NCBI GenBank assembly: GCA_964435775.1
Contig: CAYTAP010000018.1
Coordinates: forward strand, 1 to 39,657
DNA from: CAYTAP01 sp964435775
GTDB taxonomy: Bacteria > Planctomycetota > Phycisphaerae > Tepidisphaerales > Tepidisphaeraceae
Direction of reading: 5' to 3'
DNA length: 39,657 nt
This document shows, piece after piece, positions 31,142 to 38,971 of this stretch (its first letter is position 1; each line of letters begins with the position of its first letter). Both the position numbers and the translations under genes were made by a program. The notes below the pieces were generated by a model that worked only from the letters and a program-made list of their open reading frames with translations, was not told the origin of the DNA and ran no database searches.

Positions 31142-32002
31142 GTGCGATATCGATTCAGAGGCCTCATCCGCGAGTCCGGCAAGCCCGCCGAAGGGCATGT
31201 CGAGTCTGATACTGAAGAGCTCGCGTACCAGGCGCTGAGCGAACACGGCATTCTCACCGAAGCGCTCTGGCCGGACCCCAAGCCCCTCAATCTCAGCCCC
31301 GTTCCCGAACGCGCCCAGGAGTTCACCAGCGCCCTCGATTCGGCGTTGGACACCAGCTCCACCCAGGTGCCCTTCGACGATCTGACCGAACGCTACAAGG
31401 GGAAGCGCGTCTGGGTCATCGATCGGGACAAGATTCGCAAGAATGTTGCGCAAGTGGTGGACCAGGCGATCGAGGCATCGCTCGGCCGAGCCGACAGCGT
31501 GACTCAGACGCGGGAGGCGGTCGCCGAGGCGATTGCCGGGCTTTTCAAGGATAATTCCAACCTCACCAGCCCGGCTGGCAGTCATGGCAAAAGCACCGGC
31601 GGCGCGGTGAATGCCTCTCCGGCGTTGGAGGAGCAGATTCACCGGCTTGCCAATGTCGTGGCGCAGGCGCAGAACGCGATCGCGTCAATGGTGTCGGCGG
31701 CCGGGAGAATGGGAGGCGGCGGCGGATATGTCGGCGGGCCACGCCGCTATAGTGTGCAATCCAGCGTGGCCGGTCAGGCACAAAAATCCGTGCTGCTGGA
31801 GATTTTCAAGGATAACCTCGAGCTGCATCGCAGCATGGACCCCTCCTACCAGCCGTTACCCGAATCGGCGGAGGGGGCATCGACCGGCGGGGCAAAGGAT
31901 GCCGCGGAACCGGCAAACGACGGCGGAACGTCGTCCTCCGAGTCCGCCACCGCCAGTGACCTGGCCGCGGAGGCCGCGCCAACTGAAGGCAAACCGTCAT
32001 AA
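31142..32002 (+). CDS. hypothetical protein with GspF-N-like start, upstream of the MamK-like gene
   Basis: The 286-residue protein begins MRYRFRGLIRESGKPAEGHV followed by ESDTEELAYQALSEHGI. This matches the N-terminal domain of type II secretion/type IV pilus inner-membrane proteins (GspF/PilC), where a strand-turn-strand is followed by 'A...L...G'. No GspF membrane helices follow. The middle has a predicted coiled-coil-like segment (about 95-190, with LEEQIHRLANVVAQAQNAIA), and the end is an acidic, Ser/Ala-rich tail. AGGA nine bases upstream supports the GTG at 31142. The mamK-like gene follows after 107 bases on the same strand, so an operon and a functional link to the filament are plausible but unproven. 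Confidence 0.65.
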   Translation: MRYRFRGLIRESGKPAEGHVESDTEELAYQALSEHGILTEALWPDPKPLNLSPVPERAQEFTSALDSALDTSSTQVPFDDLTERYKGKRVWVIDRDKIRKNVAQVVDQAIEASLGRADSVTQTREAVAEAIAGLFKDNSNLTSPAGSHGKSTGGAVNASPALEEQIHRLANVVAQAQNAIASMVSAAGRMGGGGGYVGGPRRYSVQSSVAGQAQKSVLLEIFKDNLELHRSMDPSYQPLPESAEGASTGGAKDAAEPANDGGTSSSESATASDLAAEAAPTEGKPS

Positions 32003-32109
32003 CGGCCATTCCCGCCGGTTGGTGCGATATGTACAACAGTTGAGCATGGAATCATTAACCAAGGCAGCAAAGAACCCCCAACCCTGACCTCTAAAGGAGC
32101 AGTAGCGTT

Positions 32110-33290
32110 ATGTCTGAAGCGTCAAAGTCCAGTCCCGCGTCGCGTATTCGTCCCGGAAAAACAATCCTCGCCCCCGTCGATCAGGACACCGGCACCGAGG
32201 AAAATGCCCTCTTGCTGGGCATTGACCTTGGCACCAGCCGCTCCTCGATTGTCTCGCTGGCCGGAGCCCGCAAGACGGTTGAGAGCTATGTGGGTTATGC
32301 CAAGGATCCGGTCAGCCGCAAGTTGCTGAAACAGGACATCATCTTCGGCAAGCATGCCCTGGATAATCGCCTGGCGGTCAACCTGTATCGTCCGTTGGAA
32401 AAGGGCGTCATCAAGGGGACGCTGGAATCCGAGAAATCCGGCGATCAGANNNNNNNNNNGGCAGCGTCATCAAGGGCACCCTCGAAGGGCAGACGGATGC
32501 TGAGGAGCAGAAGAAAAATCTGGACGCGGCGAAGATGCTGCTGAAGCATCTTGTGGACCTCGTTCATCCGGAGCGCGATCAGGTGTTGTACGGCGTGGTC
32601 GGTGTTCCGTCACGCGCCACGACGAAGAACAAGCAGGCGATCCTGGAGATGGCGCGGGAGGTGCTCGACAGCGTGATGATCGTCTCCGAGCCGTTCACCG
32701 TGGCGTACGGCATCGAGCGGATGAGCGATATCCTGGTCATCGACATCGGTGCAGGCACCACGGACTTGTGCCGCATGCACGGAACCGTGCCCGGCGATGA
32801 AGACGAAATCAGCTACCCCATCGCCGGTGACGCCGTCGATCAGAAGCTGCATGACCTGATCAAGGCCAAACATCCCGGCGCGCAGCTCACCGTCAACATG
32901 TGTAAGACCTTCAAGGAAGGTTACGGCTATGTGTCGGACACCAAGGATCCGATCATCGTCACCATTCCGGTCGATGGCCGACCGGTCAAGCATGACATCA
33001 CCGCGGAAATGAAAGAGGCCTGCGAGATTCTCGTGCCGATCATTCTCGAAGGCGTCCGCAAGCTCGTCTCCAGTTTCAACCCCGAGTTCCAGGAGCGTCT
33101 CCGCCAGAATATCATCCTCTCCGGCGGCGGCGGGCAGATGGACGGTTTGAACAAGCGCATCGAGGACGGCTTGGCCGATATCGGTGGCGCGAAGGTGACG
33201 GTCGTCGATGAGCCCCTGTACGCCGGCGCCAACGGCGCGCTGCAACTGGCCGAAGACATGCCCGGCGAGTACTGGCAGCAACTGCGCTGA
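32110..33290 (+). CDS. MamK-family actin-like filament protein, interrupted by a 10-N gap
   Basis: The product is an actin-fold ATPase closest in my judgement to MamK, the filament that positions magnetosomes. Support comes from the phosphate-1 motif LLGIDLGTSRSSIVSLAG (residues about 35-52), VESYVGYAKDPVSRKLL, NRLAVNLYRPLEKGVIKG, GVVGVPSRATTKNKQAIL, MIVSEPFTVAYGIERM, VIDIGAGTTDLCRMHGTVPG (phosphate 2), NIILSGGGGQMDGL and the ending EDMPGEYWQQLR, all with MamK-specific text rather than MreB or ParM. The two halves (32110-32449, 32460-33290) lie in different frames only because the N gap has an arbitrary length. AAAGGAGC precedes the ATG. A strong terminator follows. Confidence 0.88.
32450..32459. 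other. assembly gap (10 N) inside the MamK-like gene
   Basis: Both sides encode nearly the same peptide (GVIKGTLE before, GSVIKGTLE after) with different codons, so the joined contigs may come from two paralogues or alleles rather than one gene. Confidence 0.95.
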
Positions 33291-33324
33291 TCCAGTCGGG
33301 TCAATCGCAAATCCAAGACCAGCG

Positions 33325-33361
33325 GAACCCGCGACGCACCCATGCGTCGCGGGTTCGTTTT
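33325..33361 (+). terminator. rho-independent terminator of the MamK-like operon
   Basis: GAACCCGCGACGCA pairs perfectly over 14 bp with TGCGTCGCGGGTTC around a CCCA loop, followed by GTTTT. It lies 34 bases after the mamK-like stop codon and before the convergent GT39 gene. Confidence 0.9.
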
Positions 33362-33391
33362 AACCGGATGCCTGCCTCGCACGCAGTCAGC

Positions 33392-35629
33392 CTATTTGCG
33401 CTGATAAACTTCCCTGCGGAACGTCACGTACTTTTCCCAGGTCCAGTAGTTGTACGTTGGGTAATCACGCTCGCTGACCAGACGCCACGAATCCGTCGGC
33501 GGCTTCATGTTCGGGATTCCGTCGGGTGCGGGGGTATTGGGCAACAGCGTGCCCCACAGCACAATCTCCCGCAGCTCCGCCGGTGGATCTTTCATCAGCG
33601 GATGGAACAGCCGCGGCGCGGTGGGAATGAGCTGTGGGAACAGAACACCCATCGAATTGCGCCGAAGTTCCAACGGCGACGGCAGCCGCCCGCTCATCGC
33701 CCCCATGTAATAGCGCCCGACAAGGTTCTCGATCGATCCCTGTCCCGGACCCGCGCCGCCGCCGTGGGGATTGATGAACGTCCGCAACGCGCCGTTGGAT
33801 GTGTCCGCTTGCATCACATCCGCCGCGACCACATTGACCGGCGGTTCGGTGCCCGTGCCGTGAATACCCAGCCGCGCCCATGCCTGCACCGCATTGACCC
33901 CAAGCAGCAGGCCGATCGCCCCCCAGCGCAAGGTTCGCGTCGGCAGGCGCAACAGCAGTACGCAAACCGCCATCGCCAGTGCCGGCCAAACCAGCCCGAT
34001 GTAGCGCGGCTGCCAGATCGGTCCGTAATCCGCCAGCGCATCGCCCGCCCATGCGAGCATCGCCTTGTGCATCACAAAGCACAAGCCGATGAGAATGGCG
34101 CTGACGCCCAGCACCATCGCCGTTTTCACGTTGCGCCTGCGCATCGTCCGCCCGCTGTAATACCACGCCACACCCGGCCAGATGACGATCGCCGCCAGCA
34201 AAATACTTGGCCACACGGCCGCGCTGGCGATCCAGTCCACCCACGCCTGTGCCGCCGTCGCCGGGCGCGATAATCCTGTTTGCAGCCAGAAGGCATTGAA
34301 GGAGAGAAATACAAACGCCGGCGCAGCCCACGCCAGCCACCGGGCAGCGCCCCGCCATCCAACGCACAGCGTCGCCACCGCCACGATCTCGCCAAGGATG
34401 ACCCACCATTGCCCATTGAACAAAGTGCCAACCGTGCTGGCCCATTCGCCTGGCCCGTCGGCATTTTTCATCGACACCAGGTAAAAGCCGTACATGGGCA
34501 AAAGGATCCATCCGCCCAGCCAGAGGAGCACCCGCCATGCCGGCTGCGGCGGGGGGGGGGCTTCCTCGTCACAGCCTCGCTTTTTCCACGGGAACATTCC
34601 CGCGAGGCATAATCCTGCGATGAGCACGATCGTTGCCTTCAGCGATCCGACGACCCATGGCGCGATGTTGGCTTCATCCTCCGAGCGCGTCCATTCCCAA
34701 CTGACAAGGTACGCGCTGCCCGCGTAACGGAATAAGTCCGGCCCCGTCAACCCCGCATTGATGCGCGGAATCCATCCGAGCCCGCTGGCCCGCTGCCACC
34801 CATCCTGATTGATCCGCTGATTCCACCGATTGAATCCCCCGTAATACCCGGCCGACCCCGCAAGGACGATGACCAGCCCGATCACAAACAGCACGGGCGC
34901 CCGCCAGCCCGCCATCCGCCGGACCATCCCGCCCGCGCCGCCAGGATGCGGGCCGCTGACACGCCGTACCCCGATGTTCCATCCATAACTCAAAGCGATG
35001 AACACCTCGACGCCGATCATGACCAGCCCCGCCGAGTGGATCCCCACCATCGCCAACCCCGCCGCCACCCACGCCAGCCACGCGACACGCAACCGCGTCC
35101 GCAGCCACCAGAGCAAGCACCCCATGTGCATCACGCACATCAGCCAGAAGTGCATGTACATCTTCGCGTCGTGCGCATAGTTGATCAGGTACGCCGAGAC
35201 ACATGCGAACGCCGCCGTCAGCAGCGCAGCCCGGCGGTTGATGATCTGGCTGGCCAGAAAGTAGATCGCGGGAATCATCAACGTCCCCGCCAGCGCGGGG
35301 ATCAGACGCATGACCGCCGGCGAGAAGCCCAGCCATTTTCCCTGTACCCAGTACATCTCGTAGTGCAGCGGGGCAAAGCCGTCGGCCTGGAGGAGGTCGA
35401 GCAGGTCGCGGTAATTCCCCGTCGTTCGGCCGAACGTCGCCGCCTCATCGCCCCAGATCGCCGGGTGCGACAGCGTGCCGAAGCGCACGAGCCCGCCGAG
35501 GATCGTCAAGGCGAGGAGAATCCAGAGCGTGGCGTCCCGATGGCGGGACGATGGCGCCTGGTCTGGCAGGGGTGCAATCGGTGTGACGGGCAACGAGGGT
35601 TCGGTGTGTGCTGAGAGTGTGGTTGACAT
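33392..35629 (-). CDS. glycosyltransferase family 39 membrane protein (ArnT/PMT-like)
   Basis: About 745 residues from MSTTLSAHTEPSLPVTPIAP. Around 12 membrane helices begin at LWILLALTILGGLVRFG. The first extracytoplasmic loop has LSHPAIWGDEAATFGRTTGN, the conserved 'DE' loop of GT-C enzymes in the GT39/ArnT/PMT group, and a second loop has YAHDAKMYMHFWLM. Such enzymes transfer a sugar from a lipid-linked donor (undecaprenyl or dolichyl phosphate) onto a lipid or protein on the outer face of the membrane. The C-terminal 200 residues form a soluble domain. Acceptor and sugar are unknown. A nuoA gene follows upstream on the same strand, separated by 66 bases. Confidence 0.85.
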   Translation of the reverse strand: MSTTLSAHTEPSLPVTPIAPLPDQAPSSRHRDATLWILLALTILGGLVRFGTLSHPAIWGDEAATFGRTTGNYRDLLDLLQADGFAPLHYEMYWVQGKWLGFSPAVMRLIPALAGTLMIPAIYFLASQIINRRAALLTAAFACVSAYLINYAHDAKMYMHFWLMCVMHMGCLLWWLRTRLRVAWLAWVAAGLAMVGIHSAGLVMIGVEVFIALSYGWNIGVRRVSGPHPGGAGGMVRRMAGWRAPVLFVIGLVIVLAGSAGYYGGFNRWNQRINQDGWQRASGLGWIPRINAGLTGPDLFRYAGSAYLVSWEWTRSEDEANIAPWVVGSLKATIVLIAGLCLAGMFPWKKRGCDEEAPPPPQPAWRVLLWLGGWILLPMYGFYLVSMKNADGPGEWASTVGTLFNGQWWVILGEIVAVATLCVGWRGAARWLAWAAPAFVFLSFNAFWLQTGLSRPATAAQAWVDWIASAAVWPSILLAAIVIWPGVAWYYSGRTMRRRNVKTAMVLGVSAILIGLCFVMHKAMLAWAGDALADYGPIWQPRYIGLVWPALAMAVCVLLLRLPTRTLRWGAIGLLLGVNAVQAWARLGIHGTGTEPPVNVVAADVMQADTSNGALRTFINPHGGGAGPGQGSIENLVGRYYMGAMSGRLPSPLELRRNSMGVLFPQLIPTAPRLFHPLMKDPPAELREIVLWGTLLPNTPAPDGIPNMKPPTDSWRLVSERDYPTYNYWTWEKYVTFRREVYQRK

Positions 35630-35695
35630 GTCCACCCCTACATACCGCCCGCCATCCGCTTTATTGCATCGCAAAAATGTTTGATGGCGGGATCA

Positions 35696-36130
35696 TCAAT
35701 CCCAGCGGAAGACGCCCTTGCCCCAGGCATAGAGATACGCCACGAGAAGCACTGCAACGAACACGAGCATTTCGATGAGCAATACCGTGGACAAGCTCAA
35801 GTTGCCCATCATCAATTCCGGGTGTTTGACATAGTGGGGGAAAATCGACGCCCAAGGATAGAAGAAGACGATTTCAACGTCGAAGACCAGGAAGATCATC
35901 GCGACGATATAGAATCGCACGTTGAACCGCCGGCGGGTGTCGCCGATCGGCACCATGCCGCTTTCATACGTCTGCGCCTTGCCCGGCCCCGTGCGCCCCG
36001 GGCCGATCAGACTCGACAAAAACAGGGTCCCGATCGCGAATCCCAATGCGATGATGATGAGCAAAACGACTGGCGCCCACGCCGCGCGGGGCGTCCCGGC
36101 CTGCTGGGCTAGACAATAAAGTAGGGGCAT
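35696..36130 (-). CDS. nuoA: NADH-quinone oxidoreductase subunit A
   Basis: The 144-residue complex I membrane subunit has three helices (WAPVVLLIIIALGFAIGTLF, FNVRFYIVAMIFLVFDVEIV, LSTVLLIEMLVFVAVLLVAY) and the conserved loop AQTYESGMVPIGDTRRRFNV, which contacts the quinone site (normally a Cys replaces the Ser of YESG). VFDVEIVFFYPWA is characteristic. GGAG lies about eight bases upstream of the ATG. No other nuo gene is adjacent. A MITE (36202-36367) sits just upstream, between it and the M16 gene, where a promoter would lie. Confidence 0.95.
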   Translation of the reverse strand: MPLLYCLAQQAGTPRAAWAPVVLLIIIALGFAIGTLFLSSLIGPGRTGPGKAQTYESGMVPIGDTRRRFNVRFYIVAMIFLVFDVEIVFFYPWASIFPHYVKHPELMMGNLSLSTVLLIEMLVFVAVLLVAYLYAWGKGVFRWD

Positions 36131-36201
36131 GAAGACATCTCCGTAAGCGGCTTAGTTTAGACAATCTGTCGCCGATGTGAAGAGCCAAGGCGCCCATTCT
36201 T

Positions 36202-36367
36202 CAGGGCAAACGCATTTGCGAAGGGGTAGGCATTTCCCCTCCCCCGTTGTACCCAACGGGGAGGGTAGGGAGGGGGTTTTTCGCGGAGGATCAAGCGGAA
36301 CCCCCTCCCCAACCCTCCCCCCCGAGTACGCGGGGGAGGGAGAAAGATCGCAAATGCGTTTGCCCTG
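36202..36367. mobile_element. MITE with 20-bp terminal inverted repeats and 10-bp target duplication
   Basis: The 166-bp element begins CAGGGCAAACGCATTTGCGA and ends with its exact reverse complement (36348-36367). GCCCATTCTT occurs as a direct repeat immediately outside both ends (36192-36201 and 36368-36377), an intact target-site duplication. It has no coding capacity. Inside are nested hairpins: CCCCTCCCCCGTTG/CAACGGGGAGGG, CCCTCCCCC.../GGGGGAGGG, and a wider pair AGGGTAGGGAGGGGGTT / AACCCCCTCCCCAACCCT. Ends starting CAGGG with 8-10-bp duplications recall the ISAs1 family, the likeliest source of its transposase (inference); no such transposase is in the window. Confidence 0.9.
36258..36276 (+). 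other. G-quadruplex motif inside the MITE
   Basis: GGGGAGGGTAGGGAGGGGG: four runs of three or more G with loops of one or two bases, on the plus strand. It matches the canonical intramolecular G4 pattern. Since nuoA is transcribed from the minus strand, the G-rich strand is its non-transcribed-side complement upstream of the gene. Confidence 0.6.
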
Positions 36368-36403
36368 GCCCATTCTTGTGGCGCGGATCGTGTCGCACCG
36401 CAT

Positions 36404-37642
36404 TCAGCTCGACGCCCCGCCCTTCCCCGGTCCGAGCGTGACGATACTCATCGGGCCAAAGGGGAAATCCTTCATCAGTTGAATGAGTGACTCCCGGTTG
36501 ACCGCCAGAAGGGCGTTCATGTCATCATCGAGCGAACGGTAGCTTTCGTTGTAGATCCACTGGCTGCCGATCGCCCGCATTCGCCCGGCCGGGAGTTCCC
36601 CGCCAAGGACCAGCGCCGAGGCGATTTTATTCTTGGCCCGCTCCACCTCATCGTCCGACAAATCGGCTTGAATGCGCTTCAATTCCTTTTGCGCGATGTC
36701 CAGGGCTTCGTCGGTTCGATCGGGGTCGGTCGTCAGCGACAGGTAAAAGCTGCCGCATCCATCATGGGGGTAAAAGCCGAAATCAGCATCCTCCGCCAGG
36801 GCGTTGTCCACCAGCGCCCAGTAAAAGCGGGAGCCGTCGGAATCCCCGATCACATCCGCGAGCACCTGCGCTGCAAAGCGCCGTTCGTCCTGTGCGCTCG
36901 GGCCGGGCATCATGTCCATCGTGTACTGGCGATTGAGCTTGGGATCGATCATCAACTCCCGGTGCGGTTTGAAGAGCGGCTGGGGCTGCTCCCGCTTGAT
37001 ATTCACTTGTGCCCAATTCCCCATGTGCTTCTCGGCTAGCCGGACAATCTCGTTAAAGTCGAGCCGTCCACTGGCGACGAGCACCATGTTCCCCGGGCCG
37101 TACCGCTGGCGAAAATAATCCGCCATCTGATCGCGCTTCAGCGCCTTGATCGACTCGGCCGACCCCAGAACGCTTTGCGACAACGGATGCCGCCCGAAGT
37201 GCAGTGCCATCAGCTTCTCATACAGCCGATGCCCCGGGTCATCCATGTACATCGCGATTTCCTCGAGGATGACATTCCGCTCGGATTCGAAATCACTTTC
37301 CCGGATGGCGGGACGCAACAGGTTGGCCAGGTGCTCACCGATGCGCTCGGCGAACTCCGGTAACACACTTGCGTAATACTCGTTCATTTCCTGCGAGGTG
37401 TCGGCATTGTATTGCGCCCCAAGCTCATCAAAAATACGGTTGACATCCTCCCAGGTGTATCGCGCCGAACCTTTGAACATCATGTGTTCAAGAAAATGAG
37501 AAACGCCGCTGACGGAGAGGTCCTCATCGCGTGACCCGGCCTTGATGAACAACCCCACCGCGACCGAATGGGCATCGGCGTTTTCCTCGGTGACGACATC
37601 CAGTCCGTTGGGGAGTCTGGCGTGATGAAACGAGAGTGGCAT
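36404..37642 (-). CDS. M16-family zinc peptidase, catalytic member
   Basis: The 412-residue insulinase-type metallopeptidase has the inverted zinc motif HFLEH at residues 49-53 (SGVSHFLEHMMFKGSARYTW). The third ligand glutamate lies in VILEEIAMYMDDPGHRLYEK near residue 126. No signal peptide was seen, so a cytoplasmic or membrane-associated role in small peptide degradation is likely, as for YmxG/PqqL-like and mitochondrial-processing-peptidase-like pairs. GGAG lies six bases before the ATG. The partner gene (zinc-site-less) ends nine bases upstream on the same strand. Confidence 0.95.
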   Translation of the reverse strand: MPLSFHHARLPNGLDVVTEENADAHSVAVGLFIKAGSRDEDLSVSGVSHFLEHMMFKGSARYTWEDVNRIFDELGAQYNADTSQEMNEYYASVLPEFAERIGEHLANLLRPAIRESDFESERNVILEEIAMYMDDPGHRLYEKLMALHFGRHPLSQSVLGSAESIKALKRDQMADYFRQRYGPGNMVLVASGRLDFNEIVRLAEKHMGNWAQVNIKREQPQPLFKPHRELMIDPKLNRQYTMDMMPGPSAQDERRFAAQVLADVIGDSDGSRFYWALVDNALAEDADFGFYPHDGCGSFYLSLTTDPDRTDEALDIAQKELKRIQADLSDDEVERAKNKIASALVLGGELPAGRMRAIGSQWIYNESYRSLDDDMNALLAVNRESLIQLMKDFPFGPMSIVTLGPGKGGASS

Positions 37643-37651
37643 CCGGTGCTC

Positions 37652-38887
37652 CTACAGATCATGCTTGAGTTCGCGCGGACCAACGGTCACGAGGGTGAAC
37701 GGACCGGGCGGGTTGTTTTTCAGGTACGCGTTGACGCGGTCGAGACCCACGCCGTCGATCGCCCGCTCGATCTCGTCCAGCGAGCGGATTCTGCCGCGGA
37801 TGAAGTAATCGTGTGCGATCGCGCCCGACTGCGCGCTGGTCGATTCCCCCTGGATGATCGTCGCCGCCTTCAGCCCCACCTTCGCGCGGGCGAGTTCCCC
37901 CGCTTCGATGCCGCCGCTGAGACGGTGAATCTCCGCAATGAACGTGTCGAGCGTTCTTTGCGCTCGATCATTGCTCGTGCCGGCGTAGCCGGTGATGAAC
38001 CCCATCCCCTTGAGGCTCGAATAGCCGGCGAAGATGTTGTACACGAGCCCGCGTTTTTCCCGCACCTCTGTGAACAGCCGCCCGCTCATCCCGCCGCCCA
38101 GCGCCTCCATCGCCAGTCGAACCGTGTAATACTCCGCGTCGGTTTCGGGAACCGACGGATAGGCGAGGCCGATGTGCGTCTGCTCGCTCTCCTGCGTTTC
38201 ATGATGGTATCGCCCCGGCGGCGGCATGATCCGCGGGTCATCGCTCTTCCGCCCATTCCAGTCCCCAAACGCATCCTCAACCGCGTGCCGCGCCATCTGA
38301 AAATCGATCCGCCCCGCGAGGGACAAAATCACCTGGTCGGCGTGATAACGCCGGGCATAATCCGCCTTGCACAATTCCAGCGTCAGCTTCTCAACATGCT
38401 CCATTTGCCCCATTGCGTTGCGCCCATAGGGGGAGGGCAGATGCCATTCCCGCAACTTGAGCATCAGCTTTTGTCGCGGGTCATCGTCGATTCCCTCGAG
38501 CGATTGAAGCGCCAAATCCCGCGCCGCTTCGAAGCCCGCCTCCGGCAGATGCGCCCGCCGCACGATGTCGGCATAAACGGGCAGCGCCTCGATCACCTTC
38601 CCCGCCAGCCCCGCGCACGCGAAGCGCGTGTGATGAACGCCGACATTGCTCGAGCGATGCAGCCCCAGCGTGTCCAGGTGATCGGTCAACTGCCGCGAAT
38701 TGCGCTCGCCGGCCCCGCGAAGAACCAGGTCCGACAACACCGCCGCCGACCCGTTGCGGTCCACCGGATCGCTGGACGCCCCGGCCGGAACGAGCAGCGT
38801 CATCGCCGCCGACTGCACACCGGGTATTTCCTCGCCGAGCAAGGTCAATCCGTTGTCTAAAGTGTGTTGAAAAAACGTCTCAGGCAC
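37652..38887 (-). CDS. M16-family peptidase homologue lacking the zinc site
   Basis: About 411 residues from the GTG at 38887 (VPETFFQHTLDNGLTLLGEE), with GGAG five bases upstream. The domain is M16 throughout, but where the partner has HFLEH this protein has AAVLSDLVLRGAG, so no zinc can be bound. The C-terminal R/Y-type motif (FTEVREKRGLVYNIFAGYSS), which in M16 pairs binds substrate, is intact. It is the expected inactive half of a heterodimer with the adjacent gene, comparable to the alpha/beta subunits of mitochondrial processing peptidase. A longer frame to 38953 would translate a heptamer array and is rejected. Confidence 0.9.
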   Translation of the reverse strand: MPETFFQHTLDNGLTLLGEEIPGVQSAAMTLLVPAGASSDPVDRNGSAAVLSDLVLRGAGERNSRQLTDHLDTLGLHRSSNVGVHHTRFACAGLAGKVIEALPVYADIVRRAHLPEAGFEAARDLALQSLEGIDDDPRQKLMLKLREWHLPSPYGRNAMGQMEHVEKLTLELCKADYARRYHADQVILSLAGRIDFQMARHAVEDAFGDWNGRKSDDPRIMPPPGRYHHETQESEQTHIGLAYPSVPETDAEYYTVRLAMEALGGGMSGRLFTEVREKRGLVYNIFAGYSSLKGMGFITGYAGTSNDRAQRTLDTFIAEIHRLSGGIEAGELARAKVGLKAATIIQGESTSAQSGAIAHDYFIRGRIRSLDEIERAIDGVGLDRVNAYLKNNPPGPFTLVTVGPRELKHDL

Positions 38888-38903
38888 GAAAGCTCCAAAG
38901 ATT

Positions 38904-38966
38904 CTCCGTGGTCCGTTGTCCGTGGTCCGTAGTTCATGCAATGCAACTGACAACTGACAACTGACA
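38904..38966. repeat. heptamer array (GTCCGTG, then ACTGACA), 9 units
   Basis: CTCCGTG, GTCCGTT, GTCCGTG, GTCCGTA, GTTCATG, CAATGCA, ACTGACA, ACTGACA, ACTGACA: nine words in perfect 7-bp register, with two different consensus sequences joined in phase. It fills the space between the 3' end of aspS (38972) and the ribosome binding site of the M16 homologue. Confidence 0.9.
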
Positions 38967-38971
38967 TGCCC

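Noticed and set aside
38888..38953. Longer N-terminus for the zinc-less M16 protein
   Set aside because: The extra residues are encoded by the heptamer array, and GGAG lies correctly spaced before the GTG at 38887.
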